Source of the DNA: Rhizophagus clarus
Taxonomy: Eukaryota > Glomeromycota > Glomeromycetes > Glomerales > Glomeraceae
Assembly (NCBI GenBank): GCA_015698045.1
Contig: BLAL01000005.1
Location: 868,001 to 932,000 of the forward strand
Reading direction: 5' to 3'
Length of the DNA: 64,000 nt
The translations under genes were made by a program, and so were the position numbers. Position 1 is the first letter of the stretch. Each line of letters starts with the position of its first letter. The notes under the pieces were generated by a model. The model made no database searches and had not been told where the DNA came from. It was given only the letters and a program-made list of their open reading frames with translations. Shown one piece after another: positions 24,266-34,431 of the stretch.

Positions 24266-25321
24266 TATAGGACAAAATGGGAGGTCTGGGACAAGATTTC
24301 TGAATAGGTATAATTAGTGTAAGCCTCTCCTGGTTTATTTCTCGATATACAAAATTTATGTAATCTTTTTTAACCCCAAATTTATTTTTAAGATCAGGAA
24401 ATATATCGAAATACGATATTGAATTTAAGTTTTAAATCAGGCTGGGGCACAAATTTTGTTAACATATCTTTTTACCCATTTTTTTAGTTTTTAAGTTAAA
24501 GGAGATCACCATCTTTGTTAACATGCTAGCCTGATTTTAATTCCAAATAATATAACGAAAAAAGTATGCCATATTGCTTGCCCCTCAGGAGAACTCTGAA
24601 CACCGAGAACTGAAGTGTCCGAGTGTGTTCAGGGTTCGACCTGTCAAGCATAATTTGCATACCATATTTTTATGTTATCCTAGAATTAATTCTAAAGCTG
24701 ATTCATTGATAAAATCAAAAATTTTTTTGTATGACTTAGTGAAGCTAAGTCATACGAAAAAATAGATAACAGGAAAGAGTTCTAAATATTATTCTACTAT
24801 ATTCTAGCATATAAGTAATTTTTCGATATGCAGGAAACCATTCTAGAGCCATTTCTATTACCAAACATTAGGAGAAATATTATTCTACTTTATTCTAGCA
24901 TACAAATAATTTTACAATACACAGAAAACCATTCTATACCCATTTTATTAAGAAAATCATAAGGTCAAATAAGTCATACAAAAAAAATTACACCTATAAG
25001 TCTCACCTCTAAATCATACGAAAAATTGCTAACTATTCTGAGTACACTGAGCCTTATCCCGAAGCCTGTTAACATATTGAATCACATAGTATCCTTTAAC
25101 ATGCAATGGGCGCCGTCCTGAAGTAGAACCAGTAGGCTTACCACATTCACTACAAGAGATACGTGACTTAGCCTTCCAATGTAAATGGCATCCTTCTGGT
25201 CGCATGCAGGGGACTCCATGGGCCTTGCCAGTATTAAGTAAGTATGGACAGAAATATGCTCGATCATTTTCACTATATAGGGAAATAATTAATTAAAGAA
25301 AAAAATCTGTAAGGGTAATAT
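24266..25321 (+). repeat. left terminal inverted repeat of the Polinton-like element
   Basis: Matches the inverse of 38501-39536. It includes a hairpin (GTATGACTTAG, loop TGAAG, CTAAGTCATAC, about 24729-24755), two direct copies of an approximately 93-bp block starting AAATATTATTCTACT, and three TCATACGAAAAA-like motifs. It also contains an inverted copy of the small zinc-protein frame found at 38550-38786. Confidence 0.85.
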
Positions 25322-25429
25322 ATTGTCCTGAATATATACCATCACCTAGGGAATTAATTAATTAAATAAAAAATTTGTAAAGGTATTATATACAAATCAG
25401 TATGGCAAGAAGTGACAAAAAAAATTGAA

Positions 25430-28400
25430 CTTGTGAATGATGTGGAAAAGAGTGTGCAAATCCTAATAAACTTCGTGAGCACTTAAATAGAAAGTTTAAA
25501 TGCAAGCCAATACCTATTCAAACCACCACCTCACAGGTCAAAAACCAAGGGGGTGCTCCAGTAATCCATGCCCGAAGAAAGGATCGAAGAAGGGAGAAAC
25601 CTGAGCCTATTCAAGCTCCCATTTCACAAGACAAAAATCAAGAGAATGATCCTAAAACAGGTCCCAGCCCATCAACCTAAGCAAATAGAGAAGAGCAGGC
25701 AGGACCTAGCGAGATCACTCAAGGTAAGTTTATTGATAGGCATGCAAGAAAGCCTAGAGAGCATCTGAAAACATGGGATGCCAGATTGCGCTGAAGATAG
25801 TTCGAAGTTACTGGCGAAGAACTTGATTTGCCACTAAACTTAAAAGAATGTCAGCGTCTACATCATGATCTATTACAAGCTGATGATGATGAGGCTTTTG
25901 AGGAAAATATTCCTCAAGAGGTGGGACCTAGAGAGGTTGAGCAACAAGACGCTCAAGAGCAAGATGTAATCCCAAAGAAACCTACTCAGGAGGATATTAT
26001 CTTTAAAGAATGTCCAGTTGGAAGGGATCTAGAAAGACCGCATAGAAATCGTTCTTTAATGAGCAAATGGGTGGGCAAAATTTCCCATCCAGATGACAAT
26101 CCAACATATACTTTTATTCAACAAATAGCTAAGCCAGAAGAATATAAAAAATTGCTATACATGCCTCAACTTATAGGATTAATTCGTCCAAAAATAAAGG
26201 AAGTTCTTCAAACAGAGCTTCGTAAAAAAGATCAAATAAAATCAGCCATAGTAGCATTGTGCCAATATTCAATTACAAAAAGAAAGCCAAATGATACAAG
26301 CAAACCAGTAGAAGTAGAGAAATATCATAGAGGAAATATGCGACCAATTCTTTTAGAAGAGGATATAGAGGAGCACATAACCAAAACTATTGGGGAAATA
26401 GATGTGCAAATTGAGGAAACATTAAAGAAAGGATCTGGTTATATTCTCAAACGAATTTTTGAAATATCTATTGAGACATATACACTTCGTAGAGCCCTTG
26501 GAGGGTCTTACATCCCTACTCCCAAGAAATTAGCTAATACAAAGAGTACAATCAATCCAGATAATCAAGGTCTCATTAATCCAGAAACGAATAGGCCTTC
26601 AGAAAGATGTCTTCAAGGTGCATTGGGTGCATATTTTGCTCATCAGGATGGATATACAGATCATCTAGAACGAATCTTTCGAGCTAAGAAATACAAGCCC
26701 TATTTAGATATTGTTAAGTTAGATGGTATCCCAATGCCCACTCCCATCTGTTCACGTATATTTGATAAGATTGAGAAGATGAATCCAGATATCTCCATCA
26801 GTGTCTGGGGATGGAATAAAGAATCGGCCACTCCAAAAGCTGTAATAGCTAGTAAAAACTTTAAAAGAAAACATAAAATTCGATTATTGGCTCTTACAGA
26901 TATTATCAAATCTGAGGATGGAGATAAATATGGGCAAAAGAACTACTTTCTCTGGATCAAAAATCATAGCAGATTAATATATGGGGATACTGCGCATAAA
27001 GAAAAAAAGTATCTATGTGATGGATGCTTTCAAAGCTGGCCCTCTGAAAAAACTCTAGAACGTCATTTAGAATGGTGTCCAGGATTACATGAAAATGCAC
27101 CCCAGAGAGTTGCAATACCAGTAAAGGAAGTTAATGATTTTGAGGGGTTCAAAAATTATGGTAGGATGATCAATGCCTCATGTGTCATCATAGCTGATTT
27201 CGAGGCTGACAACAAGAAGTGTGATGAAGCATATGGTGGAAGCATGCAAAAACTAGCTGAACAGAAGGCTAATAGTTTCTGCTACCTGGTTCACTGGATT
27301 AACACTGGAGATGTATAGGGTCTATTCCTATACAGAGGAGAAAATGCCACCCAAGAATTTGTTAAAGAATCGATCAGGAATTGGTCAAAATCAATGAGGT
27401 CCTAGCTATCAAGTATGAGCGAAAAGTGACTGAAGAAGATAAAAAGAAATTCGCCAAAGCTGATACCTGTTGGATCTGTAAAGGTAAGTTCGCTATAGAT
27501 ACAGAGGAAATTGAGCGCTTAGAAGATAAAATAACCTATCTTAAAGAGAAGTTAAAAAACTTTAAAAAAGAGTCAGCAGAATATAATGACATCCAAACAA
27601 TTATTGATAAGGCAACTAAAGCTATTGCCAGCGAAAAAGCTAAGACTAATAAGGTTTGGGATCATTGCCATATCACAGGTAAGTTTCGTGGATCAGCTCA
27701 TAGGGATTGTAATCTCAAACTCCAGATTCAAGCTTAGAAGACCCCAATCCCAGTTATCTTCCACAACTTCTGGGGTTATGATTCTCACTTGGTTTGTGAA
27801 TCTGTTGGACGATCAGCTAATGCTTTTCATATCCAAGTCATAGCTGAAACATTTGAGCGATATAAGTCTATGAAAGTAGGTCAACTCAAATATATCGATA
27901 GCCAGCAGTTCATGAACAATAGCTTGGTGAATCTCACAAAAAACTTGGGTGATAACCATCCAATTACTAGCTAGCACTTTAAAGACTTTACTCCTAGCCA
28001 AATTTCCCTAGCAACTCGTAAGGGAATATATTATTATGACTATATCGATTCTCAAAATAGATTCTTGGAGACTGAACTCCCACCAATTCATGAATTTACT
28101 ACAACTCTAAAAGGGAAGATCTCACAGGAAGACTACCACCATGCACAAAAAGTATGGAAAACATATGGTTGTAAAAATCTAGGTGAGTACCATAATCTTT
28201 ATCTTAAAATTGACGTACTCTCTCTTGCAGATGTCTGGATCCAATTCCGAAAGACATGTATAAAATATTATGAACTCGATCCCAGCCACTATGTCTCTAC
28301 CCCATCCTTATCCTGGGATGCTATGCTCAAGAAAACTGGGGTTAAGATCAAGCTATTTACAGATATGTCTATGCATGACTTCATCGAAAAGGCTAAGAGA

Positions 28401-29995
28401 GGTGGCATCTTTAAAGCTTGTAAGCGATATTTCAAAGCCAATAATTCCAAGATGGGTCAGGCATTCAACCCATCCAAACCCACATCATGGATATCATATG
28501 TAGACGCAAACAATCTTTATGGCTGGGCTATGAGCCAGTTCTTACCTATTGGAAATTATCAATAGGAAGCTAGTCAGAAATACCTTCTAAAAAACCCTGC
28601 TATGCAAAAGAAATATCTCGAAAAAATTCTTAAGACTAAGGCAAATGCTCCACGCGAATATTTCTTAAATATTAAGTCTCACTTTCCTCTCAAGACCCAT
28701 GATTATTTGAGAGACTTACCCCCAGCCGTGAAGAATGTCGCAGTAGGAAAGGATTGGCTTAGCCCATATAATGAGGAGCTTGTAAATAACTTGGATGGTG
28801 GACGCTTCTCTAAGACGGAAAAGTTAGTCCCTCATCTTGGTCCAAGAAAGGATTATGTCATCCATTACGTAGAGCTCTAATACTATGTAAAATTAGGCAT
28901 GGTTGTAAACGAAGTTTCAGAGATCCTTTCCTTCGACCAGACTAACTGGCTTGTCCCATATATTGCATTTAATACTGAGAAACGACAAGGGTCTAAGAAT
29001 ACCTTCGAAAAAGACTTCTTTAAGCTCATAAATAATTCAGTATATGGTAAGACTATGGAGAATGTTCACAAATACCAGGATGTTAAACTCATGAAGATGA
29101 ATAATGAGTGAGATGAAAAGGCCTTCTTGAAGAAAGTCAGTAGCCCAAGATTCAAGTATGGACATCCGCTTGGAGATACACTGGTAGGAGCACATATGGG
29201 AAAGGCTAGTGTGACTCTCAATAAGCCCATCATTGTTGGAGCATCAGTCTTGGGTCTTAGCAAGCTTCACATGTACCGCTTCTGGTATGGATATATAAAG
29301 GAGAGATATGGTGATAATGCCCAGCTTGGCTATATGGACACAGATTCTTTTATAATACTAATTATGACTGAGGATATTTACAAAGATATGGCCGAACGAC
29401 CAGATATATTTGATCTTAATGATTCCAAAACTATTGGGCTATTCAAGGATGAGACCCCTGACAGTGTGATTACAGAATCTTTTCACATTCGAGCCAAATC
29501 TTACTATTATATCTTAGCCGATAAGTCTACAAGGTCTAAGCATAAGAGGGTTAGTAAAAGGGTATAGAAGAAATGGCAACAGACACATATATGCCAAGCT
29601 TAGAAGGGTCCCTTCTAGATGATCCAATAGATAAGTCTTCACTATCGGAGCAAGAAGCTATGCGAGCCGATGCAGACCCCATGACTCTAGTCTATCGAGA
29701 CTGTCTCTTTGGTAAGGAAGTATTCCATGCCAAGAATGTTGGTTTCTGATCAAAGGACCACATATTATCTCTGGTCGAGTCTGAGAAGAAGGCACTCAGT
29801 CCCATAAATACTAAGGACTGGATCCTATCTGATAGGATTACCCCTTTACCATATTTTCATTGGCGCAATATGATTTATAAGAATATGGTTAAAGATGGTA
29901 TTCCCCATGAAGAGGCCGAAAAAAGAGCTATAAGGGCCAAGCTCCCAGAGAAATATCTAAACGAATGTGTGTCTCACATATCTAGCCTTCAGCCA
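25430..29995 (+). pseudogene. protein-primed family-B DNA polymerase region (Polinton-like), broken
   Basis: Recognisable domains in order: an N-terminal C2H2-like finger (near 25440-25500), a long helical region, a second finger (CDGCFQSW...RHLEWC, about 27017-27075), the start of the exonuclease region (IIADFEADN), an HNH module of the endonuclease VII type (CWICKGKF...WDHCHITGKFRG...CNLKL, about 27468-27730), the exonuclease III-type motif (YLKIDVLSLADV), and polymerase motifs A (VDANNLYGWAM), B (LINNSVYGKTMEN) and C (YMDTDSF). This layout is that of pPolB of Polintons and linear-plasmid-like elements, which replicate from a terminal protein. It is a fossil with several breaks. Confidence 0.82.
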
Positions 29996-30000
29996 TAAGC

Positions 30001-30173
30001 TAGATAGTGATGTGTAGTCAGATCACATATATTATTATATTATTTTTTCTTCCCATTAATTAGACTAACTTCTGCAGTACCGAAGGTAAGAATGGAAAGC
30101 GAGCGTCAAGCCAAAAGGATCCCAGAGGGACAAAGTAAAAAAGATTTATCCAATAATTTACCTAGCGATCTGG
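30001..30173. other. Polinton interior left of the insertion
   Basis: A short segment between the polymerase region and the CACTA-like insertion. It looks weakly coding on the plus strand up to the insertion point. Confidence 0.4.
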
Positions 30174-30219
30174 CACAGGTCAAATGAAAAAAAATCAGAA
30201 TTTGCTTTATTTTAATATG

Positions 30220-30355
30220 CTCTTGCCGATTTTTATATAATTTTGCTGATTTGTATATAATTGTGCCGATTTTTATATAATTGTGCCAATTTTTATATAA
30301 TTCTGCCGATTTTATATTATTCTGCCGATTTTTGTATAATTCTGCCAATTTTTCA
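30220..30355. repeat. left subterminal repeats of the CACTA-like element
   Basis: About seven copies of an 18-20 bp unit TGCCGATTTTTATATAAT. Confidence 0.8.
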
Positions 30356-30399
30356 ATTAAATGATCATCAGTTTTGTCATTTTTAATTGGCTGGCTATA

Positions 30400-30760
30400 C
30401 AATTACATCATTTGTTTATTGATTTATTGATTTTTTTTTTATTTTTGCTTATTACATTTCATTTTTTTCCTTCTGCTCATTTACAAATAGAAAAAAAAAG
30501 TAACTGTTAGAATGCATTTCTTTAAATAAAAAAAAACAAACAAACAAAAAATTAGTACACACCACTGAAATGCTGTCATCCAAAGAAGCCGTCAAGCGAA
30601 ACCTACAAATAAAGAAAAAATATATACAAACGTTAATAAACGTCTCCTTAAATAATAAAGATAAAAAGAAAGTACCTTAAAAACCAGAATGCCACAGTTC
30701 CAAGCGAAAACTACAAAGAAACATTAGAATGTTTCTAAAATAATTTAGTTTCTAGGATGT
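30400..30760. other. interior of the CACTA-like element, no gene
   Basis: A/T-rich with two short AAGCGAAACCTAC / AAGCGAAAACTAC repeats (30595 and 30700). Nothing coding. Confidence 0.45.
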
Positions 30761-30769
30761 AGTCTTTTT

Positions 30770-31760
30770 AGTCTTTAGGTAAGTTTCAAACAAACCTTTT
30801 TTTTTTTTTTTTATGTAAGTTTCGAAATTTTTGAAACCTTTTTTTAGGAAACGTGTTTTACTAACATTTTTTTGTAGCTTCCGGTCTTCGATTCTTGGAC
30901 AATAGGCGTAATTAATGTAAGTTTTGATTTTCAAAACTTTTTTTTTTAGGGAACGTTTTACTAACATTTCCATCTCTTTTTTTGTAGCTTCCGGTCTTCA
31001 ATTCTTGGACAATAGGCATAATTAATGTAAGTTTCGATTTTCAAAACTTTTTTTTTAGGGAACGTTTTACTAACATTTCCATCTCTTTTTTTGTAGCTTC
31101 CAGTCTTCAATTCTTGGACGATAGGCGTAATTAATGTAAGTTTCAATTTTCAAAACTTTTTTTTTTAGGAAACGTTTTACTAACATTTCCATCTTTTTTT
31201 TTTAATTTAAAAAAACGAATTTTTTTTTATTTAATTTTAAAAAAAAACGAATTTTTTTTTATTTAATTTTAAAAAAAAATGATTTTTTTTTATTTAATTT
31301 TAAAAAAAAATGATTTTTTTTTTATTTAAATTTTAAAAAAAAACAATTTTTTTTTATTTTTTTTTTAATTTAAAAAAAAAATTCTTAGCTTTATTGTAAA
31401 AATGGCAAGTTTCGTGTTAAAGAAATATTCTAATGTTTCTTTCTTTTCTCCATTTTTATAGAAAGGCGAATTGACAATAGAAATGTACTAATGTCCCTTT
31501 TTTCTCTCCTTGGATGATGGGCGTAATTAATGTAAGTTTTGAAGTTTTTTTCGAAACTTTTTCTTTTTGTTTTTTAGGAAACGTTTTACTAACGTTTCCA
31601 TCTTTTTTTTGTAGGTTCCGGTCTTCGATTCTTGAACGATGGACGTAATGAATGTAAGTTTCAAATTTTTGAAACTTTTTTTTTTCTTTTTTTTTAGGAA
31701 ACGTTTTACTAACGTTTCCAACTTTTTTTTTGCAGGTTCTGATCAGACGTTTTTAGTAAT
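30770..31760 (+). repeat. splice-cassette tandem array, 109-110 bp period (39-nt mini-exons)
   Basis: Units read GTTTTACTAACATTTCCAT, then CTTTTTTTGTAG, then a 39-nt block, then GTAAGT. Intact blocks are 30878-30916, 30988-31026, 31097-31135 and 31615-31653; a partial one ends at 31531. Implied introns between the first three are 71 and 70 nt, with the textbook branch sequence TACTAAC about 25 nt before the AG. The 39-nt block is a whole number of codons and the first three share one open frame (LPVFDSWTIGVIN, LPVFNSWTIGIIN, LPVFNSWTIGVIN). The fourth has a stop in that frame. A poly-A/poly-T ladder (31190-31380) interrupts the array. Confidence 0.82.
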
Positions 31761-31769
31761 TAGGCTTCT

Positions 31770-32680
31770 TTACAAGTATGTTTCTTTTTATTTCATTTTA
31801 TTTTCATTTATGATCGATTACATTTCGTTATTACTAACTTTCCCTTCATTTTTTTCTTTTATCCCCTTTGTTTCTTTTTGTTTATTTTCAATTCTTTTCG
31901 TCTCTTTTCACTCACTCTTCGTTCCATTCTTTTCGCCTCCCTTCAATTCTTTTTGTATATTCATATTTCTCTTTCCATTCTTTTCATTTCTTCCTCTTTT
32001 TTTTCTTTTTTTTTACATTTTTCCTTCTATTTTTTTTTCGTTCTATTATGTTTCACCCTCCTTTTCGTTTCATCACTTTACATTTGCCCTCGTTTTTGCT
32101 TTATTCCTTTACGTTCTATCTCCTTTTCATTCGTCTCTTTACGTTCCTCCTCTTTTCATTTTATTTTTTATCTTTTCCCTCCTTTTCATTTCACCCTTTA
32201 CGCTTTCCCCTTTTTTTCATTTCGTTCCTTTCCCTTTTCATTTCATTTCCTCTTTTTTTTGTTCTTTTACATTTCCTCCCTTTCTTTTTGTTCCTTTATG
32301 TTTCCCCCTTCTTTCTTTTTCATTCCTTTACGTTTCCCCTCCTTTTTTTCGCTCCTTTATATCTCCTTTCTCTCTTTTCATTCCTTTATGTTTTCCTACT
32401 ATTCTTTTTGTTTTTTTTTATATATTACACTATCCTTTTTTTCTTACATTTCCTTCTTCATTCCTTTCACTTTCTTTAACTTTGTATTCTTTTCATTTTT
32501 TTTTTGTTTCCCCTTACTTCTTTTCATTTCCCTCCCTTTTCCGTTTCTTCTTCCTTTTCATTTCTTTTATTTCACTTTTTTTCTTTATTGTTATTCCTAT
32601 TTTTTAACACATTTCTTTACTTTGATTCATTTTTTTTATTTTCATTATAGATTTCTTTTTTTTTAGATTAATTTTCTATT
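31770..32680 (+). repeat. about 900-bp polypyrimidine tract
   Basis: Almost only T and C on the plus strand, built from loose units such as TTTTCATTCCTTTACGTTTC. Three overlapping long frames here encode only F/S/L-rich sequence and are compositional artefacts. Confidence 0.85.
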
Positions 32681-32818
32681 AAAATAAATTCTTATTTTTT
32701 AATTACTAATAAAACGTGTAAAATTTTTAAATTAAACTACTTTGAATAAAATTTTTTGAGAAAAAATAAATTTTTGCATGTGTCGTACTTCTTTAAATAT
32801 AAAGAAAATAAATTGGTT

Positions 32819-33015
32819 GAATTTGCATGCACTATTTAAAATCGGAGTGCCGATTTGCATGCACTATTTAAAAATCGGAGTGCTGATTTGCATGTACTAT
32901 TAAAAATCAGAGCCGATTTGCATGCACTATTTAAAAATTGGAGTGCCGATTTGCATGCACTATTTAAAAATCGGAGTGCCGATTTGCATGCACTATTTAA
33001 AAATCGGAATGCCAA
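32819..33015. repeat. 33-bp tandem repeat, right subterminal repeats
   Basis: About six copies of GATTTGCATGCACTATTTAA plus AAATCGGAGTGCC. Each holds an ATTTGCAT octamer and a GCATGC palindrome. Confidence 0.88.
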
Positions 33016-33165
33016 TTTTTTATGACAAATCGGCAATGCCATTTGTTACCTTTTCGCGCCAAAAAATTGGTAAAAATTTGCAACAAATTGGACAAAAATA
33101 TCCAAAAATCAGACAAAAATCGGACTGCCAATTTTTGGCGATTTTTTTTTATTTGACCTGTGTGG

Positions 33166-33660
33166 AGAAGCTAACCAAAGTAATTGAGAAAAATTTGGAG
33201 GGACTAGAAAACCTTGTAAAATTGTTTAAAAGCGATGTGAGTAAAATGTTTGATAATTCTGATCTCAATTTCCCCAAGCAGATCGATTAATGCGAAATGA
33301 TCATCATCTCAGAAGAATTGCTGAGCCATGCACTGCGCCACGCACGTGACATTGTGAACTCAGTTCACATTCTCTGAAATAAATTTGATATGTAAATAGT
33401 CCTTAAGAGTTCTGCATATATATAATAATAAAGTTTGCCCATATCAGGCCTTTCTCTTTTTTTTTAATTCATGTATAATCATAAATGTGCTTATCGAATA
33501 AATAAAATCATGAGAAATCTGCAAACTAATCCTTCTATAGTTTCTAGAACATTCCTGGAACATTCCTAGAACTATCAAGGAACTGGCAGGGAATTGGGGA
33601 GGAATAAAAATGAATATGATTTTATTATAGTGTATAATATTCACTATGATACTGAATTTT
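33166..33660 (+). other. Polinton interior right of the insertion
   Basis: The first 125 bases are a short coding-like stretch ending near 33290. Then comes non-coding sequence with a strong dyad at 33538-33571 built from TTCTAGAA, GGAACATTCC and CCTAGAAC. Confidence 0.45.
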
Positions 33661-33663
33661 AGA

Positions 33664-33950
33664 CTAAAAAATGAGAAAATGCAAAGAATAGTATAAATAT
33701 TCAAAAAAATATACTTTCTGGATGCGTGTATAAGCTAATGACAGATGAATAGGCACCATATTTTTCCATAAGCAGTTAGTCACTTTTCGTAGGCAGTCAG
33801 TCATTTTTCGTGAGCAGTCAGTCACTTTTCGTGGGCAGTCAGTCACTTTTCGTGAACAATTATTATTTCTTTTCATATGTTCTCTTAATTTACAGGGATA
33901 TTTGAATTCCTTTCTACAATACTGACAAGTTCGATTAGCTAGTTTTTTTT
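33664..33950 (-). pseudogene. zinc finger plus 7-residue repeat segment of the Polinton-like element
   Basis: On the minus strand a C2H2-like finger (CQYCRKEFKYPCKLREH) is followed by five copies of a 21-bp repeat (GTCAGTCACTTTTCGTG on the plus strand) that encodes RKVTDC-like heptads. The finger resembles the N-terminal finger of the polymerase region (CxxC...NKLREHL). It lies directly downstream of the protease-like region. Part of the fossil element; role unknown. Confidence 0.5.
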
Positions 33951-34367
33951 TACAGGTTCTGGCTCTTTTCCTACAGTAAAAACATTACGCTGGGATTTGT
34001 GAACTGATAGGGGGATGGTGATAGTCTTTTCATTTCGGCTTGCCTTAAATTCCCCCTTCACTAAGGATTCCCATCCTGCACGATATTGCCACTGTGTCCC
34101 AAGAATAAATAGGGATAATTCATTTCCATCATCATCATATTCTGTAGGGACAATAGAAAATTCATTTGGAATGGTGTCTCTATTTTTCCCATTCTCAATA
34201 GTTACAGGAACACTGTCAACCGTACCAAAAGAATGGGACTTACTTGCGATTCCATTAAGTCTGTGAATCTTTTTCTTATCTATTTTTAGACCCAAATGCT
34301 TTGCAACATTTTCTGAGACTATTGACGAGTCTGATCCACTATCAATCATTGCATATGGTATAGTCAC
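33939..34367 (-). pseudogene. retropepsin-like aspartic protease region in the Polinton-like element
   Basis: Contains the active-site block AMIDSGSDSSIVS, equivalent to D-S/T-G of retroviral-type aspartic proteases. A flap-like region and a later hydrophobic-LG motif (LFILGTQW) sit at about the expected distance. Single-domain retropepsins act as dimers and process Gag-type polyproteins. Polintons normally carry an adenain-type cysteine protease, so this is unexpected. Fossil element. Confidence 0.68.
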
Positions 34368-34431
34368 ACTTCCACCTTACAGGAGATGGTCGCAACATCA
34401 TCGGCATCCTTTATTTGTAAAAAATTTATCT

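Larger units (their letters stand above)
30174..33162. mobile_element. CACTA-like (CMC/EnSpm-type) non-autonomous element inside the Polinton
   Basis: The ends are CACAGGTCAAATGAAAAAAA and its inverse (TTTTTTTATTTGACCTGTG), flanked by a 3-bp direct repeat TGG (30171-30173 and 33163-33165). Subterminal repeats are inverted to each other. On the left are about seven copies of TGCCGATTTTTATATAATT (30220-30350). On the right are about six 33-bp copies around TAAAAATCGGAGTGCCGA (32820-33015). CAC ends, a 3-bp TSD and subterminal repeats are CACTA hallmarks. No transposase is present; the interior is a splice-cassette array and a long pyrimidine tract. Confidence 0.75.

Noticed and set aside
24574-24765. 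ORF inside the left TIR (and its mirror at 38996-39178)
   Set aside because: Open in both copies simply because the TIR is duplicated; it overlaps the hairpin and direct repeats and has no protein-like features.
30752-31721. Minus-strand ORFs with ETLVKRFLKKK repeats
   Set aside because: They are antisense shadows of the splice-cassette array; the splice signals are on the plus strand.
31639-32666. Three overlapping long ORFs of 200-320 residues
   Set aside because: They are by-products of the pyrimidine tract (only F, S, L, P, Y), overlap in all frames and have no domain features.
32819-33015. Possible CRISPR array
   Set aside because: Direct repeats have no unique spacers, and the context is a eukaryotic transposon.
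32836-33042. ORF with repeating NSACKSALRFL
   Set aside because: Translation of the 33-bp subterminal repeats. The repeat is explained by the CACTA-like end structure.
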